From assembly GCF_030409635.1 (NCBI RefSeq), contig NZ_JAUFQF010000002.1:124001-188000 (forward strand): a stretch of DNA of 64,000 bases, in the 5' to 3' direction. Positions 1 through 9,671 of the stretch are shown here, one piece after another. This DNA comes from Vibrio agarivorans. GTDB lineage: Bacteria > Pseudomonadota > Gammaproteobacteria > Enterobacterales > Vibrionaceae. The position numbers and the translations under genes are program-made. The notes below the pieces were generated by a model that was not told the origin of the DNA, searched no databases, and saw nothing but the letters and a program-made list of their open reading frames with translations. The stretch's first letter is position 1, and every line of letters begins with the position of its first letter.

Positions 1-45
1 ACATTGAGCGCCGCTTGCTCGCTGGAGAGCGTCCTTAAAACGTAA

Positions 46-80
46 AAAGAGCGCTTAATGTCATTCATTAAGCGCTCTTT
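46..80 (-). terminator. Rho-independent terminator after the L,D-transpeptidase-like gene
   Basis: Perfect 15-bp inverted repeat (AAAGAGCGCTTAATG at 46-60 and its complement at 66-80) around a 5-nt loop. On the minus strand it is followed by a run of T. It lies just past the stop of the minus-strand gene at 93-734. Confidence 0.8.
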
Positions 81-92
81 AGTATTTTGAAT

Positions 93-734
93 TTAAGCCG
101 TTGCGTAAATGACGCTACCATCTTTAATCAAATCAATAATATCTCTAGCAAGTTCAGGCGGAAGCGCTGGGCATCCCCAACTGCGACCTAAATAGCCATT
201 CTGCTTTATAAATGACTCTGTGGCGTAATCGGCACCATGAACCACAATATAACGCTCACGCGCTCTATCGTTCTTGCCTTTGCTCAAGCCATCCAAACGC
301 AATGAATAGCCGTTGCCACCGTAGTAAGTGTCATCCGTTAAAAAAGTGCCTAAAGAGGTTTTACGAGAGTTTACTACGTTAGAAAATTTCGTTGCTGTTT
401 TACCGCCGCTATTCACACCGTGTGAAACGTAAGTATTATAAACGAGCTTCTGTTTATCTATGTCGATGACAAAGAAACGCTTCTCTGTTGATGGTCGACT
501 ATAGTCAATAATTGTTAGCAGTGATTTCTTTCTGTTTGTCGCATTGTCATAAGCAATATAGGCATCACGATAAACATCGAAATCTAATAATCCATTAAGC
601 CCTACCTTGTTGTAAGTATCCTTAATCAAGCTTTCTGATTGAGCTGTTTCCTGTTGCTTGTGAGAACTACTGGCGAACGCCGCCATCGGCAGGGCAAGCA
701 TCACCCACACCAAAAAATGTGATATTTTTTTCAT
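93..734 (-). CDS. L,D-transpeptidase-like (YkuD_2 type) periplasmic protein
   Basis: The 213-residue protein begins with a clear signal peptide (KK, hydrophobic core, cleavage near ASS at about residue 22). The C-terminal third carries the catalytic pattern of the L,D-transpeptidase catalytic family: a His-Gly at about 166 and SWGCPALP at about 185-192, where the Cys would be the nucleophile. Family members act on murein in the periplasm; this subtype (pfam YkuD_2) is poorly characterised and its substrate is unknown. The gene stands alone, with a terminator immediately downstream. The start is taken at the ATG beginning the signal peptide. The assignment of the fold is fairly sure, the reaction is inferred. 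Confidence 0.75.
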   Translation of the reverse strand: MKKISHFLVWVMLALPMAAFASSSHKQQETAQSESLIKDTYNKVGLNGLLDFDVYRDAYIAYDNATNRKKSLLTIIDYSRPSTEKRFFVIDIDKQKLVYNTYVSHGVNSGGKTATKFSNVVNSRKTSLGTFLTDDTYYGGNGYSLRLDGLSKGKNDRARERYIVVHGADYATESFIKQNGYLGRSWGCPALPPELARDIIDLIKDGSVIYATA

Positions 735-1165
735 TGTCAGTAAAAAGACTTTGGCAATAAAAAGTGAATAAATTTATATATTTAATTAAATATATAATCC
801 CTCAAACTCCCTTTGATGGGCAATATTAATTATCTACACAAATATGAGCTCACCCTCTATTTAATAGAGGTATTTAACTCATAACCACTTCCGTAGGTTA
901 ATTAATTGATCGCAATTTGTTACAAGAGCAGATCGGTTTCCTCTGCTGTTTAAGCAGCGAAGAGATAGTATATTATTTGATCTATCAATAAAACTAGAAT
1001 CTCGTAAATTTACGAGTTACTTACAATGGTAAAGCTAGGTAGAATAAGGCCTAAGTGGCAATTTAACACTAGAATTCATAGACCTACAAAGAAACACCAT
1101 CGAATAATATTTATTCAAAAAGTGTGACAAAAGTTGTCATTATACAATCAGTTTCAATATGAAAA
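735..1165. other. AT-rich intergenic region with a 16-bp palindrome
   Basis: No convincing gene is seen here. It must hold the promoter of the minus-strand gene ending at 734. The only notable element is a perfect 16-bp palindrome, CTCGTAAATTTACGAG, at 1001-1016, which is described among the findings. Confidence 0.4.
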
Positions 1166-1705
1166 TTAAGGCTTTCTAGCTAGATCTCGCGCAATAATTA
1201 GCGCTAAACCAAAAATCTGTAGGAACAAAGCAATATTGCGATAGTGTGCCACTTTATCTTGCAGTGCATCTATTTGCTCTGCTATCTCGAGATTATTTAA
1301 GTAGTGAGTATCAATCCGCTCTCGATATCCTTGCTGAGCGTTATCAATGGCCATCATAGCTGAGGATAACATCTGTAATGAAAGCTCATTCTCTTTTAAC
1401 CCTGTCCATAATTGCAGCTGAGCAATCAAGGCAGCTTGAGTCTGTTGAGGCAATCCTACACTTCGGCTTAGATGTGAATGCAACAAAAGCGCCTCACGCT
1501 TGCGCTCGAGCGTTTCAACCCCATTCCAATCCAACTGAATAGCATATTGATTCTGAGCCTCTTGCGCACTCAGAACCCCAATACGCTGGTTATAAGACTC
1601 TACCAGCACGCTAGATACCAAAATAGCCAGAATGTTTAATACCAGACCAATGAGAACTAATACCCAAGGAGGCGGGATAAGAGATAAGTGCTTTTGTGGG
1701 TTCAT
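1166..1705 (-). CDS. Hypothetical protein with N- and C-terminal membrane segments
   Basis: I do not recognise this 179-residue protein. It has one hydrophobic segment at about residues 13-36 (PPWVLVLIGLVLNILAIL) and a second at about 155-172 near the C-terminus, ending in a basic tail (ARDLARKP). The 120 residues between are hydrophilic and mostly helical, rich in Gln, Leu and Glu. This suggests a membrane-anchored protein with a helical periplasmic or cytoplasmic domain. It lies upstream of nothing on the same strand, and no operon partner is visible. Real-gene support comes from its length, normal codon use and the plausible membrane topology. Confidence 0.55.
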   Translation of the reverse strand: MNPQKHLSLIPPPWVLVLIGLVLNILAILVSSVLVESYNQRIGVLSAQEAQNQYAIQLDWNGVETLERKREALLLHSHLSRSVGLPQQTQAALIAQLQLWTGLKENELSLQMLSSAMMAIDNAQQGYRERIDTHYLNNLEIAEQIDALQDKVAHYRNIALFLQIFGLALIIARDLARKP

Positions 1706-1765
1706 AAGTCGACCGAAGCAACTAATACAATACTTACAGTCTAGACGTCACGATTCCCAGATAGC

Positions 1766-1794
1766 AAAAAGGAGAGCATTCGCTCTCCTTTTTT
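1766..1794. terminator. Bidirectional terminator between deaD and the membrane protein gene
   Basis: GGAGAGC at 1771-1777 pairs with GCTCTCC at 1782-1788 around a 4-nt loop. It is flanked by A5 on the left and T6 on the right, so it can act on either strand. It lies about 40 bp beyond the stop of the minus-strand deaD. Confidence 0.75.
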
Positions 1795-1833
1795 AGTATT
1801 CAACTTGTGTCGAATTCAACTCAGAGTACTCAA

Positions 1834-3783
1834 TTACTCTTGGTTGTCACGGCGACCATGGCCACGCTCGCCACGGTAGTTGCCACGGTTGTCACCGCCA
1901 CGGTTACGGTCAAAACGACGCTCACCATCACGACGACCACGGTTACCATCGCGACCACCTTCACGGTTGCCATCGCGGTTACCACGGTATCCACCGCGAT
2001 TACCATCACGACCGCTATCACGACCACCATCACGATTACCGTCGCGGTTTCCACGGTATCCACCACGGTTACCATCACGACCACCATCACGGCGACCACG
2101 AGGCTCACGGAAATCGTTGAAATCTACAACAACAGCGCCCGCTTCTTTCTGACGGATGCGCAGCTTGCTTAGCTTGCCTGCTACATCAGAAGGCATCGCT
2201 TTAGGAAGCTGTACGTAAGTTTCGCCACGGTCTAGTTTGATAGCACCGATAGAACCTTTTGTTAGGCCAAGTTCGTTTGCTAGAGCGCCAACGATGTCTT
2301 TAACCTGAACGCCTTGCTCACGGCCAACTTGTAGCTGGTAAGTATCCCAGTCTTGAGTACTGAAGTCACGACCACCGCGCTCACCACGACCACCGTCACG
2401 GCCGCCTTCACGACGATCACGACGACGTTGCTTGTCGCGCTCGATAGCAGAGATCATTGGGTCTTCGCCAACGTAGAATAGAGGACGCTTACCTTGCTGA
2501 CGTTTCAGAAGAATCGCAGCCAGTGTTGTTGCGTCGATCTCTAGAGACTCTTGCAGTTTCTCAACTAGCTCAGAGAACTTCTCTAGTGATTTGTGTTCTT
2601 TTTCAGCTTCTAGCTCAGCACCTAGTTTAACTAGACGTGCTTCTGCTACTTTGTCACGCATTGGAAGTTGGATCTCTTCCATTGATGACTTAGTTACACG
2701 CTCGATAGTGCGAAGCATACGCATTTGGTTAGTACGAACTAGAAGGATCGCTTTACCTTTACGTCCAGCACGGCCAGTACGACCGATACGGTGGATGTAT
2801 GACTCAACATCGAATGGGATGTCGTAGTTAAATACGTGTGTAATACGTGGAACGTCAAGACCACGAGCAACAACGTCAGTTGCTACTAGGATATCGATAA
2901 CACCTTGTTTGATGTTGTCGACTGTGCGCTCACGTTGAGACTGAGGAATGTCACCGTGAAGTGCTGCTGAACGGAAACCGCGAGCAGTTAGCCAGTCAGA
3001 TAGACGCTCAGTGTCTTGGCGAGTACGTACGAATACAATAGATGCGTCAGTCTCTTCAGTTTCAAGAAGACGAGACATTGCTTCGTCTTTCTCTACGCCT
3101 TTCACAACCCAGAATTGCTGCTCTACTTTATCAACTGTGTGGTTTTTACCAGCAACGTCAACCGTTTCTGGATTACGCAGGAAGCGCTCAACAATGTTTT
3201 TCAGCATTGGAGGCATAGTTGCAGAGAACAGTACGCGCTGTGCAGACTCAGGAGCGTGCTCCATGATTGCAGTTACGTCGTCAACAAAACCCATGTTCAA
3301 CATTTCGTCAGCTTCATCAAGAACGAACGTTGTTACTTCGTCTAGGTGTAGACGGTCGCGGTTGATAAGGTCTTGAACACGACCTGGAGTACCTACAACG
3401 ATGTGTGCACCGTTTTTAAGCGCACGCATTTGGTCAACGATAGAAGTACCACCGTAGATCTCTAGCACTTTAAGACCAGAAATATTGCGGCCTAGGTTTT
3501 TCACTTCAGCGGCTACTTGGATAGCAAGTTCACGCGTTGGTGCAAGAACGATAGCTTGAGGTTTACGTTGTGCAAGGTCTAGCTTGTTTAGAAGCGGAAG
3601 AGAGAATGCTGCTGTTTTACCTGTACCTGTTTGAGCTTTACCTAGCGCGTCAGCACCTTTCATTAGGTGTGGAATGGCTGCAGCCTGAATAGGAGTTGGA
3701 GAAACAAAGCCCATTTCGTTAAGAGCAGAAAGGATAGAATCATTAAGCGACAGGTCGCTAAATTTGATTTCAGAATCTTGCAT
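1834..3783 (-). CDS. deaD: DEAD-box ATP-dependent RNA helicase DeaD/CsdA
   Basis: This is a cold-shock and ribosome-assembly RNA helicase. All core motifs are visible in order: Q motif (PTPIQ, about 34), Walker A AQTGTGKT (about 52-59), DEAD box in VLDEADEML, SAT in LFSATMPP and HRIGRTGRAGRKG of motif VI. After the helicase core come a linker and a DbpA/CsdA-type RNA-binding domain (about 480-555). A tail of roughly 90 residues built from RGG/RDGNR-type repeats follows, longer and more regular than in E. coli DeaD. The start is placed at the MQDSEIKF methionine, which aligns with known DeaD starts. An ATG four codons upstream is also possible. Large Thr-rich open frames on the opposite strand are shadows of the repeat tail. 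Confidence 0.93.
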   Translation of the reverse strand: MQDSEIKFSDLSLNDSILSALNEMGFVSPTPIQAAAIPHLMKGADALGKAQTGTGKTAAFSLPLLNKLDLAQRKPQAIVLAPTRELAIQVAAEVKNLGRNISGLKVLEIYGGTSIVDQMRALKNGAHIVVGTPGRVQDLINRDRLHLDEVTTFVLDEADEMLNMGFVDDVTAIMEHAPESAQRVLFSATMPPMLKNIVERFLRNPETVDVAGKNHTVDKVEQQFWVVKGVEKDEAMSRLLETEETDASIVFVRTRQDTERLSDWLTARGFRSAALHGDIPQSQRERTVDNIKQGVIDILVATDVVARGLDVPRITHVFNYDIPFDVESYIHRIGRTGRAGRKGKAILLVRTNQMRMLRTIERVTKSSMEEIQLPMRDKVAEARLVKLGAELEAEKEHKSLEKFSELVEKLQESLEIDATTLAAILLKRQQGKRPLFYVGEDPMISAIERDKQRRRDRREGGRDGGRGERGGRDFSTQDWDTYQLQVGREQGVQVKDIVGALANELGLTKGSIGAIKLDRGETYVQLPKAMPSDVAGKLSKLRIRQKEAGAVVVDFNDFREPRGRRDGGRDGNRGGYRGNRDGNRDGGRDSGRDGNRGGYRGNRDGNREGGRDGNRGRRDGERRFDRNRGGDNRGNYRGERGHGRRDNQE

Positions 3784-4211
3784 TGGGGATCCCATAAATT
3801 AATAAAACAAAAGGTCCCACGAGCTCTACCAAATCCAATACCAATCCAAATAAAGAGCTGATTCCGTTCAGATGCGGACAAGTTTTAAATCGCATCAAGC
3901 ACTAGGGACGTCATCAAGGGGCGGGATTATTCCCTAAAAGCACAAAAAAAGCCAGAAAAAATTGAGTTATGTCACATATTTTCTTTACATTTCTATGAAT
4001 TGTGACGCTAATTCACCAGATCCATACCTTGATCACACCCACTTTCCAGTCATTTAGGCGATCTTCGCGACAGACTTTGTAAATCAATAGCTTTTGTCGC
4101 TAATCACACAGCCTGACGAGATTCACCCTCATATTGGGGTGTTTAGTATAGATATTGTCACGTTCAATCATTATAGTGTGCCGAGATTTCGCAATTTATT
4201 GTAAAGAGACC
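3784..4211. other. Divergent spacer between deaD and rnb
   Basis: This 428-bp divergent region must hold promoters for deaD (leftward) and rnb (rightward). Long untranslated leaders are known for cold-shock deaD mRNAs, and the spacing here allows one. I see no convincing coding frame and did not identify a definite promoter. A small hairpin (CACC..GGTG) lies at about 4123-4141. Confidence 0.4.
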
Positions 4212-6203
4212 ATGTTCCAAGACAATCCACTACTGGCACAGCTTAAACAGCAAATTCAAGAAACCCTTCCAAAAAAGGAAGGGACAATTAAAGCAACCGA
4301 TCGCGGCTTCGGATTTTTAGAAGTCGATAACAAGACCAGTTTCTTTATCCCACCTCCGTACATGAAAAAGTGCATGCATGGCGACAGAGTCAGCGCCATT
4401 ATCCGCACTGAAAAAGAGAAAGAGGTGGCAGAGCCACAGGAACTACTTGAACAAGGTATCACGCGTTTCATTGGTCGCGTGAAACTCTTTAAAGGCAAAC
4501 TTAATGTGGTGCCTGACCATCCACAGCTGAAGAAACTATCCCTTAAAGCCAAAACAAAGAAAGGCCTTAAGCAAGATGAGTTTGCCGAAGGCGACTGGGT
4601 CGTTGCTCACCTGATCCGTCACCCTCTGAAAGGCGACAACGACTTCTTCGTTGAAATCTCAGAAAAGATTACTGACGCTAACGACAAAATTGCTCCTTGG
4701 TGGGTGACGCTGGCACAAAACGATCTACCTAATACCGAGCCTGCTGGTATCGAACATTGGGAAATCAAAGACGATGCGGATCTTGAGCGTATCGATATGA
4801 CAGCAATGCCATTTGTCACTATCGATGGTGAATCAACCAAAGATATGGATGACGCACTATACGCCAAGAAAAATGACAATGGCGACTTCGAGCTGACTAT
4901 CGCGATTGCTGACCCAACGGCTTACATCACACCTGAAGATGATATGGATAAAGTCGCGCGTGAACGTGGCTACACTATCTACTTGCCGGGCCGCAATATT
5001 CCAATGCTGCCGCGTGATCTTGCCGATGAACTGTGTTCACTGATTGAAGGTGAAGAGCGCCCGACACTGTGCTGCCAAGTGACTGTCTCTAAAGATGGTG
5101 TGATTGGCGATGATATCCAATTCTTTGCCGCTAATATCAAATCGCACGCGCGTCTTGCTTATAACCCTGTGTCAGATTGGCTAGAAAACGGTGAATCTGC
5201 AGACTGGGCGCCTAATGAAACCATCGCTCAAGTGGTTCGCGACCTGTACGACTTCTCTCTTGCTCGCGCAAATTGGCGCGAAAAGAATGCGGTTGTCTTC
5301 CCAGACCGCCCAGACTACCGTTTTGAGCTAAGCGAAGATAACGATGTAGTTGCGATTCATGCCGACATGCGTCGCAGTGCAAACCGTCTGGTTGAAGAGG
5401 CGATGATCACGGCAAATATCTGTGCAGGTAAGACATTGCAGAACCACTTCAATGCTGGTGTATTTAACACTCATGCTGGTATCAAAGCCGAAAAGCTTGA
5501 GGATGTGATTAGGCTTGTTAACCCAGACCAAACCCTGCCATTTACCACTGAGTCTATTGCGACACTACAAGGTTTTGCAGAGCTTCGCCGTTGGTTAGCG
5601 GGACAAGAGACCTCATACCTAGACAACCGCATTCGCAAGATGCAAGCCTACAGTGAAGTGAGTAACGAACCACTTCCTCATTACGCAATGGGTCTTGATG
5701 TCTATGCGACGTGGACCTCGCCAATTCGTAAATATGGTGACATGATTAACCATCGTATGCTGAAAGCGCATATTCTAAACAAAGAGCCTGTACAGCGCCC
5801 TGACGAAACCGTCGGTGAAGAGCTGGCACTGCACCGTAAACACCACAATATTGCCGAGCGCACGGTGGGTGATTGGTTGTACGCACGTACATTGGCAGAT
5901 GAGCCAACGAAGCAAACGGTATTCAACGCTGAGATCTTCGATATCAACCGTGCTGGTATGCGTGTTCGCCTACTAGAGAATGGCGCAAGTGCCTTCATTC
6001 CAGGCTCTGTAGTGATGGACAACAAAGAGCGTCTTGCTTGTGATAGCGAGCAAGGCCTGTTGTCTATCGACAAAGAGGTGGTTTACCGCTTAGGTGACGC
6101 GCTAGAGGTGACTCTGATTGAAGTCAATCAAGAGAACCGCAGCTTAGTTGCGAAACCAGTAGAAGTGTTTGCTGATAAGCCAGCCCCACAAGCGGCTGAA
6201 TAA
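4212..6203 (+). CDS. rnb: Exoribonuclease II (RNase II)
   Basis: This is the 3'-5' processive exoribonuclease of mRNA decay. With the start at 4212 ([10 protein letters not shown], preceded by AAAGAGA) it has 663 residues, close to the usual 644. Cold-shock-like domains lie in the first 170 residues. The RNB catalytic domain carries the acidic metal-binding cluster [14 protein letters not shown], and the C-terminal S1 domain is at about 555-640. An upstream in-frame ATG at 4155 would add 19 residues unlike the family and is not preferred. The gene is divergent from deaD, and a strong terminator follows. Confidence 0.95.
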   Translation: MFQDNPLLAQLKQQIQETLPKKEGTIKATDRGFGFLEVDNKTSFFIPPPYMKKCMHGDRVSAIIRTEKEKEVAEPQELLEQGITRFIGRVKLFKGKLNVVPDHPQLKKLSLKAKTKKGLKQDEFAEGDWVVAHLIRHPLKGDNDFFVEISEKITDANDKIAPWWVTLAQNDLPNTEPAGIEHWEIKDDADLERIDMTAMPFVTIDGESTKDMDDALYAKKNDNGDFELTIAIADPTAYITPEDDMDKVARERGYTIYLPGRNIPMLPRDLADELCSLIEGEERPTLCCQVTVSKDGVIGDDIQFFAANIKSHARLAYNPVSDWLENGESADWAPNETIAQVVRDLYDFSLARANWREKNAVVFPDRPDYRFELSEDNDVVAIHADMRRSANRLVEEAMITANICAGKTLQNHFNAGVFNTHAGIKAEKLEDVIRLVNPDQTLPFTTESIATLQGFAELRRWLAGQETSYLDNRIRKMQAYSEVSNEPLPHYAMGLDVYATWTSPIRKYGDMINHRMLKAHILNKEPVQRPDETVGEELALHRKHHNIAERTVGDWLYARTLADEPTKQTVFNAEIFDINRAGMRVRLLENGASAFIPGSVVMDNKERLACDSEQGLLSIDKEVVYRLGDALEVTLIEVNQENRSLVAKPVEVFADKPAPQAAE

Positions 6204-6231
6204 GCATTTATTGTTAACTTCTATTTAAGAT

Positions 6232-6256
6232 AAGCCAGACTTCGGTCTGGCTTTTT
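6232..6256 (+). terminator. Terminator of rnb
   Basis: AAGCCAGAC at 6232-6240 and GTCTGGCTT at 6245-6253 enclose a TTCG tetraloop. The hairpin is followed by a T run. Confidence 0.88.
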
Positions 6257-6393
6257 CATATCTGCCACTACCCTATTATTCGAGCGATGCAAACAATCCT
6301 TTACACCTATCAGCAATGTCAATATAACCGAATCGATAGACAACGTGCTCGCGATCACTATTCTGATGGCAAACGGATATGGAAAGACTGCGT

Positions 6394-7053
6394 ATGGATA
6401 ACGAACACTCTCTCACCGAAAACTTGCTCGCGCTGATATTGGGCTGTGCACTGGTTTCCCTTGGAGTACACTTTTTTAATCAAATTGGCCTACTGACTGG
6501 CGGCACTGCCGGCCTAGCGCTATTTGTAACCAAAATCTCTGACTTCTCCTTTGGCCAAGTCTTCTTTGCCATTAATCTGCCTTTCTACTGGCTCTCTATC
6601 ACCCGCATGGGCTGGCGATTTACCCTCAACACCTTTATTGCCGTCACCTTAGTCTCTTTCATGGTGGACAACCTGCATCATGTCCTTGATTTCGCAGTGG
6701 TGAACTCACTCTATGGTGCTGCAATTGGCGGGAGTTTGATTGGGGTCGGTATGCTGGTGATATTCCGCCATAAAATGAGCTTGGGCGGTTTTAATATCTT
6801 GGCGCTCTTTCTGCAAGAACGTTTCAATATTCGTGCAGGAAAAGTACAGATGGGGCTGGATTGCACCATCGTTGCGATGTCGTTCTTAATCATGAATGTC
6901 TGGGTGATTGCGTTATCTATTGGCGCGGCAATCATTACCAACTTAATCATTGCCATGAACCACAAGCCTGGGCGATACCAACCACACGGCATACCGGTAG
7001 CAACGACATCAAGCACTAGTAGCGCTTCAAAAGCAGACGAACAGGGATGCTAA
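6394..7053 (+). CDS. YitT-type multi-pass membrane protein
   Basis: This is a polytopic inner-membrane protein with about five to six hydrophobic segments. It contains the glycine-rich GLLTGGTAGLAL stretch typical of the YitT/DUF161 family after the first helix. The function of the family is not established; some members have been proposed as transporters. The start at 6394 (MDNEHSL) is chosen because GGAAAG lies 7 nt upstream. The ATG at 6379 has a poorly spaced site. The C-terminal 25 residues are Ser/Thr-rich and hydrophilic. It is a single gene, convergent with the next one. Confidence 0.7.
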   Translation: MDNEHSLTENLLALILGCALVSLGVHFFNQIGLLTGGTAGLALFVTKISDFSFGQVFFAINLPFYWLSITRMGWRFTLNTFIAVTLVSFMVDNLHHVLDFAVVNSLYGAAIGGSLIGVGMLVIFRHKMSLGGFNILALFLQERFNIRAGKVQMGLDCTIVAMSFLIMNVWVIALSIGAAIITNLIIAMNHKPGRYQPHGIPVATTSSTSSASKADEQGC

Positions 7054-7071
7054 CGACCAGAAATTGTCTTT

Positions 7072-7428
7072 TTACCAGAAATAGTCTTTAGGGTCTTTTT
7101 CCACCTCACGGATCAATGCCGTGAGGTCACTGCTACAAGAAAGGTAAGGGTAGAGAATCCAGTTTAGGATGTCATTAGAAGGCTGCTCATTGGGAACGTG
7201 GAGCTCCCACAGGCTGGTATCATGATTCCAGATAATTCTTGCGACACCAATCGCGTAGTCACTGTATTTGGAGTCCAGCAAATAGTGTCTTTTGATAAAT
7301 TCGACTCCGTTGGGAATCGCCTCGAAGCAAGAAACACCAAGATCGACAGGTAAATTACGGTTGCGGTTATGACATACCGTACTTGCTCGTGTCTCTACTT
7401 GCCTCTGTAACAAGTTCACCAAACTCAT
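7072..7428 (-). CDS. DUF3024-like small cytoplasmic protein
   Basis: The 118-residue soluble protein has no signal peptide. The start at 7428 (MSLVNLLQRQ) is supported by GGGAG five bases upstream; the longer frame from 7452 lacks such a site. The pattern RHYLLDSKYSDYAIGVARI followed by W..H..WELHVP, and a C-terminal EVEKDPKDYFW, resemble what I recall of a small Vibrio family annotated DUF3024. No function is known. It is convergent with the YitT-like gene, with an 18-bp gap. Confidence 0.6.
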   Translation of the reverse strand: MSLVNLLQRQVETRASTVCHNRNRNLPVDLGVSCFEAIPNGVEFIKRHYLLDSKYSDYAIGVARIIWNHDTSLWELHVPNEQPSNDILNWILYPYLSCSSDLTALIREVEKDPKDYFW

Positions 7429-7696
7429 ATCGACTCCCTGTGGCATTTTCATTCACTCATTGGCGACCAAGTTTAGCGAATGAACCTCTCTCCAATTTTA
7501 GACTACCCACACCCTTTGAGGTAACTTTCACTCAAAGGTTCTCTATAGAGTGCCACGAGTTTAACTCTCCGATAAAGAACTAGGTCAATAAATCAACCGA
7601 TTTCAACTTCATGCATTGCTTGATTCACAAAAATGTCATGAGATAGAAATATAGTATCCAACGATTCTCAATTATGGATTAACAACGGAGTTTATT

Positions 7697-8521
7697 ATGT
7701 TTCGAGTCTTGATGACTTTGATCTTATCAACAGGCCTACTAAGTCATAGCGCTATCGCTAAAGAGGTCAATGTTTCTGGCTCAACCTCAGTCTCCCGTAT
7801 CATGGACATACTGGCTGAAGATTATAACCAAGCTAACCCTGATTCATTTATCGCCGTACAAGGCATCGGCTCGACTGCAGGATTAACGCTCGTGCATAAG
7901 GACGTGATTGATATCGCTATGACATCACGCTACCTGACGGAAGAAGAGCAAAATCAAGCCTATAGTGTCTCTCAACTTGCTTTCGATGGCCTTACTATGG
8001 TGGTAAACCCAGCGAACCCGGTCAGCGATCTAACCCGAGAGCAACTCTACAAAATCTATAAAGGCCAGATTACTAACTGGAAAGAGTTAGGGGGCCATGA
8101 CCAACGTATCGCTGTAGTAACGCGAGAAGCCTCCTCAGGCACACGTTATAGCTTTGAGACCCAGGTTGGCCTGACGAAAGTGATCAACGACCGCTCGGTG
8201 TCTGACATTAGCCCAAACAATCTCGTAGTGAACAGCAATAGCATGGTGAAAACTCTGGTAAACCATAACAAACAAGCTATCGGCTTTATCTCTACAGGCT
8301 CGGTTGACCGCTCAGTAAAAGCGCTGACGTTTGAGGGTGTTGAAGGTGAAAACGACGCTATTGCACAAGGGAAATACGCCTTATACCGCCCGTTCTTACT
8401 GGTTTATAATCAGGAAAAACTGTCTGACGATGCAAAAGCCTTCTTGAGCTACCTAAAAACAGACCGTGCTCAAACTCTGATTGATGAGTACGGTTACACG
8501 CCGCTTGCGAAAGAAAAATAA
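7697..8521 (+). CDS. PstS-like phosphate ABC transporter substrate-binding protein
   Basis: This is a periplasmic binding protein for phosphate-type anions. Signal peptide residues 1-21 end at SAIA. Family signatures are SGSTSVSRIMD near the mature N-terminus, GSTAGL at about 55 and SSGTRYSFE at about 148, which form the phosphate-binding loops. At 274 residues it belongs to the shorter PstS class rather than the 346-residue E. coli type. The start is at 7697, preceded by CGGAG. No pstCAB genes are adjacent, so it may serve a transporter encoded elsewhere or work as a scavenging or sensing protein. It has its own terminator. Confidence 0.85.
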   Translation: MFRVLMTLILSTGLLSHSAIAKEVNVSGSTSVSRIMDILAEDYNQANPDSFIAVQGIGSTAGLTLVHKDVIDIAMTSRYLTEEEQNQAYSVSQLAFDGLTMVVNPANPVSDLTREQLYKIYKGQITNWKELGGHDQRIAVVTREASSGTRYSFETQVGLTKVINDRSVSDISPNNLVVNSNSMVKTLVNHNKQAIGFISTGSVDRSVKALTFEGVEGENDAIAQGKYALYRPFLLVYNQEKLSDDAKAFLSYLKTDRAQTLIDEYGYTPLAKEK

Positions 8522-8566
8522 AGCTGTGGTAGCGGTATCTCGAGACCGTTACATATCAGAAAGCAA

Positions 8567-8593
8567 AACGCCGAGCAAATGCTCGGCGTTTCT
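8567..8593 (+). terminator. Terminator of the pstS-like gene
   Basis: AACGCCGAGC at 8567-8576 and its complement at 8581-8590 enclose a 4-nt loop. A short T run follows on the plus strand and an A run precedes it, so it can also end the convergent maoC-like gene. Confidence 0.85.
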
Positions 8594-8625
8594 GTATTCT
8601 GTAACTGCTTAAAATGCAGTCAGGC

Positions 8626-9360
8626 CTAGAAATGCAACTGAATAACCGAAGTCACCACAGCGCCAGGACGACGTACTCCCTCAATCTGAACCTTGATTTC
8701 ACGTTCGATTTCCAAGCCTTTTTTAATCGGCGTCACTTTGGTGAGTGTGCTCACTGCGCGGACTTGATTACCTGACTTAACTGGGTATGGGAATCGCACT
8801 GAGTTTAAACCAATATTCACGACCATTTTCGCAGTTGGGAAAAGGTTGTTGTCTGGATCCACCGAATCAGTCAATCGTGGCAACAGTGCTAGCGTCAAGA
8901 AGCCATGCGCGATCGTTGTCTTGAATGGCGATTCTTGTTCCGCACGCTCAGGGTCGGTATGGATCCACTGCTCATCTTCGGTTACTGCACCAAACTGATT
9001 GATACGGTCTTGGTCAACCATAATCCAATCACCCTTATGCATCACTTCGCCGATTTGAGCCTGCAGTTCGTTATACAGTGTCTCTGCTTCTGGCTTCATC
9101 TCAATCGCAGGGGCTGATGGCTTTGCTTGCACTGGGGCAAGGTCGACCTTTTCAACCACTTTTGCTACTGGCTCTATTGAAGGCTCATTAACTGCTTGGT
9201 CATTCACCTCATTAAGCCACGCAAAGAACGCGCGATTGTTCGCTTTGTGACGGATCCCTTCCCAATATTCACGAACGCTAGGAGAAACCTTTTGCATCAG
9301 CTCCTCTTGGTATTTAGAGACCGCTTCACTGCGATGTTTAAAGATATCCACAACTTTCAT
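8626..9360 (-). CDS. MaoC-family (R)-specific hydratase/dehydratase
   Basis: The C-terminal 145 residues form a MaoC hot-dog domain. The hydratase signature is visible: FGAVTEDEQWIHTDPERA supplies the catalytic Asp and His, followed by the conserved IAHGFLTLALLP. Family members hydrate enoyl-CoA, often linked to fatty acid or polyhydroxyalkanoate metabolism. The first 100 residues are an extra region: a phasin-like helical start (MKVVDIFKHRSEAVSKYQEEL) and a Pro/Ala/Val-rich linker. The start is set at 9360 (244 residues) because AGG lies in front of it; the 42 additional codons upstream look non-coding. No phaC or other PHA gene lies nearby, so the substrate is inferred. Confidence 0.8.
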   Translation of the reverse strand: MKVVDIFKHRSEAVSKYQEELMQKVSPSVREYWEGIRHKANNRAFFAWLNEVNDQAVNEPSIEPVAKVVEKVDLAPVQAKPSAPAIEMKPEAETLYNELQAQIGEVMHKGDWIMVDQDRINQFGAVTEDEQWIHTDPERAEQESPFKTTIAHGFLTLALLPRLTDSVDPDNNLFPTAKMVVNIGLNSVRFPYPVKSGNQVRAVSTLTKVTPIKKGLEIEREIKVQIEGVRRPGAVVTSVIQLHF

Positions 9361-9671
9361 AAAAACCTCGAAAAAATCCATGCCAGAAAACTGGACAGAC
9401 CACAATTTTACCGACTTCACACCAAGGTGCAAAAGGTTTATTGCGAACACGTGTAAACCGAACGCATGATTATCATTACAAATCATAAACTTAGCAATAA
9501 AACACTATTTTATTGATATACGCCCAACACGGCCACTCCTAAGTATAGTGGCTTTAAGCGCACTCTGTATTTGTCGCTGAATGGTTTCAAAATATGAAAA
9601 GCCTTGAATTTACACACTATTACCGCTATTAAAGACCCATATTCCAAGTAAAAACAGCACGAAGGCACACG
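9361..9671. other. Divergent spacer between the maoC-like gene and the dCMP deaminase gene
   Basis: This 311-bp region should contain both promoters. No credible gene is seen. A weak Fur-box-like match at 9462-9480 was considered and rejected. Confidence 0.35.

Noticed and set aside
1807..2172. Thr/Val-rich and Arg/Pro-rich open frames opposite the deaD tail
   Set aside because: They are by-products of the RGG-type repeats of deaD read on other frames, with extreme low complexity.
7620..7650. Possible Pho box before the pstS-like gene
   Set aside because: Only one half-site (TGTCAT) is seen; the second 7-bp repeat at the right spacing is missing.
9462..9480. Fur-box-like ATGATTATCATT between the maoC-like gene and the dCMP deaminase gene
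   Set aside because: Only 12 of 19 positions match and neither neighbour is an iron gene; expected by chance in AT-rich DNA.
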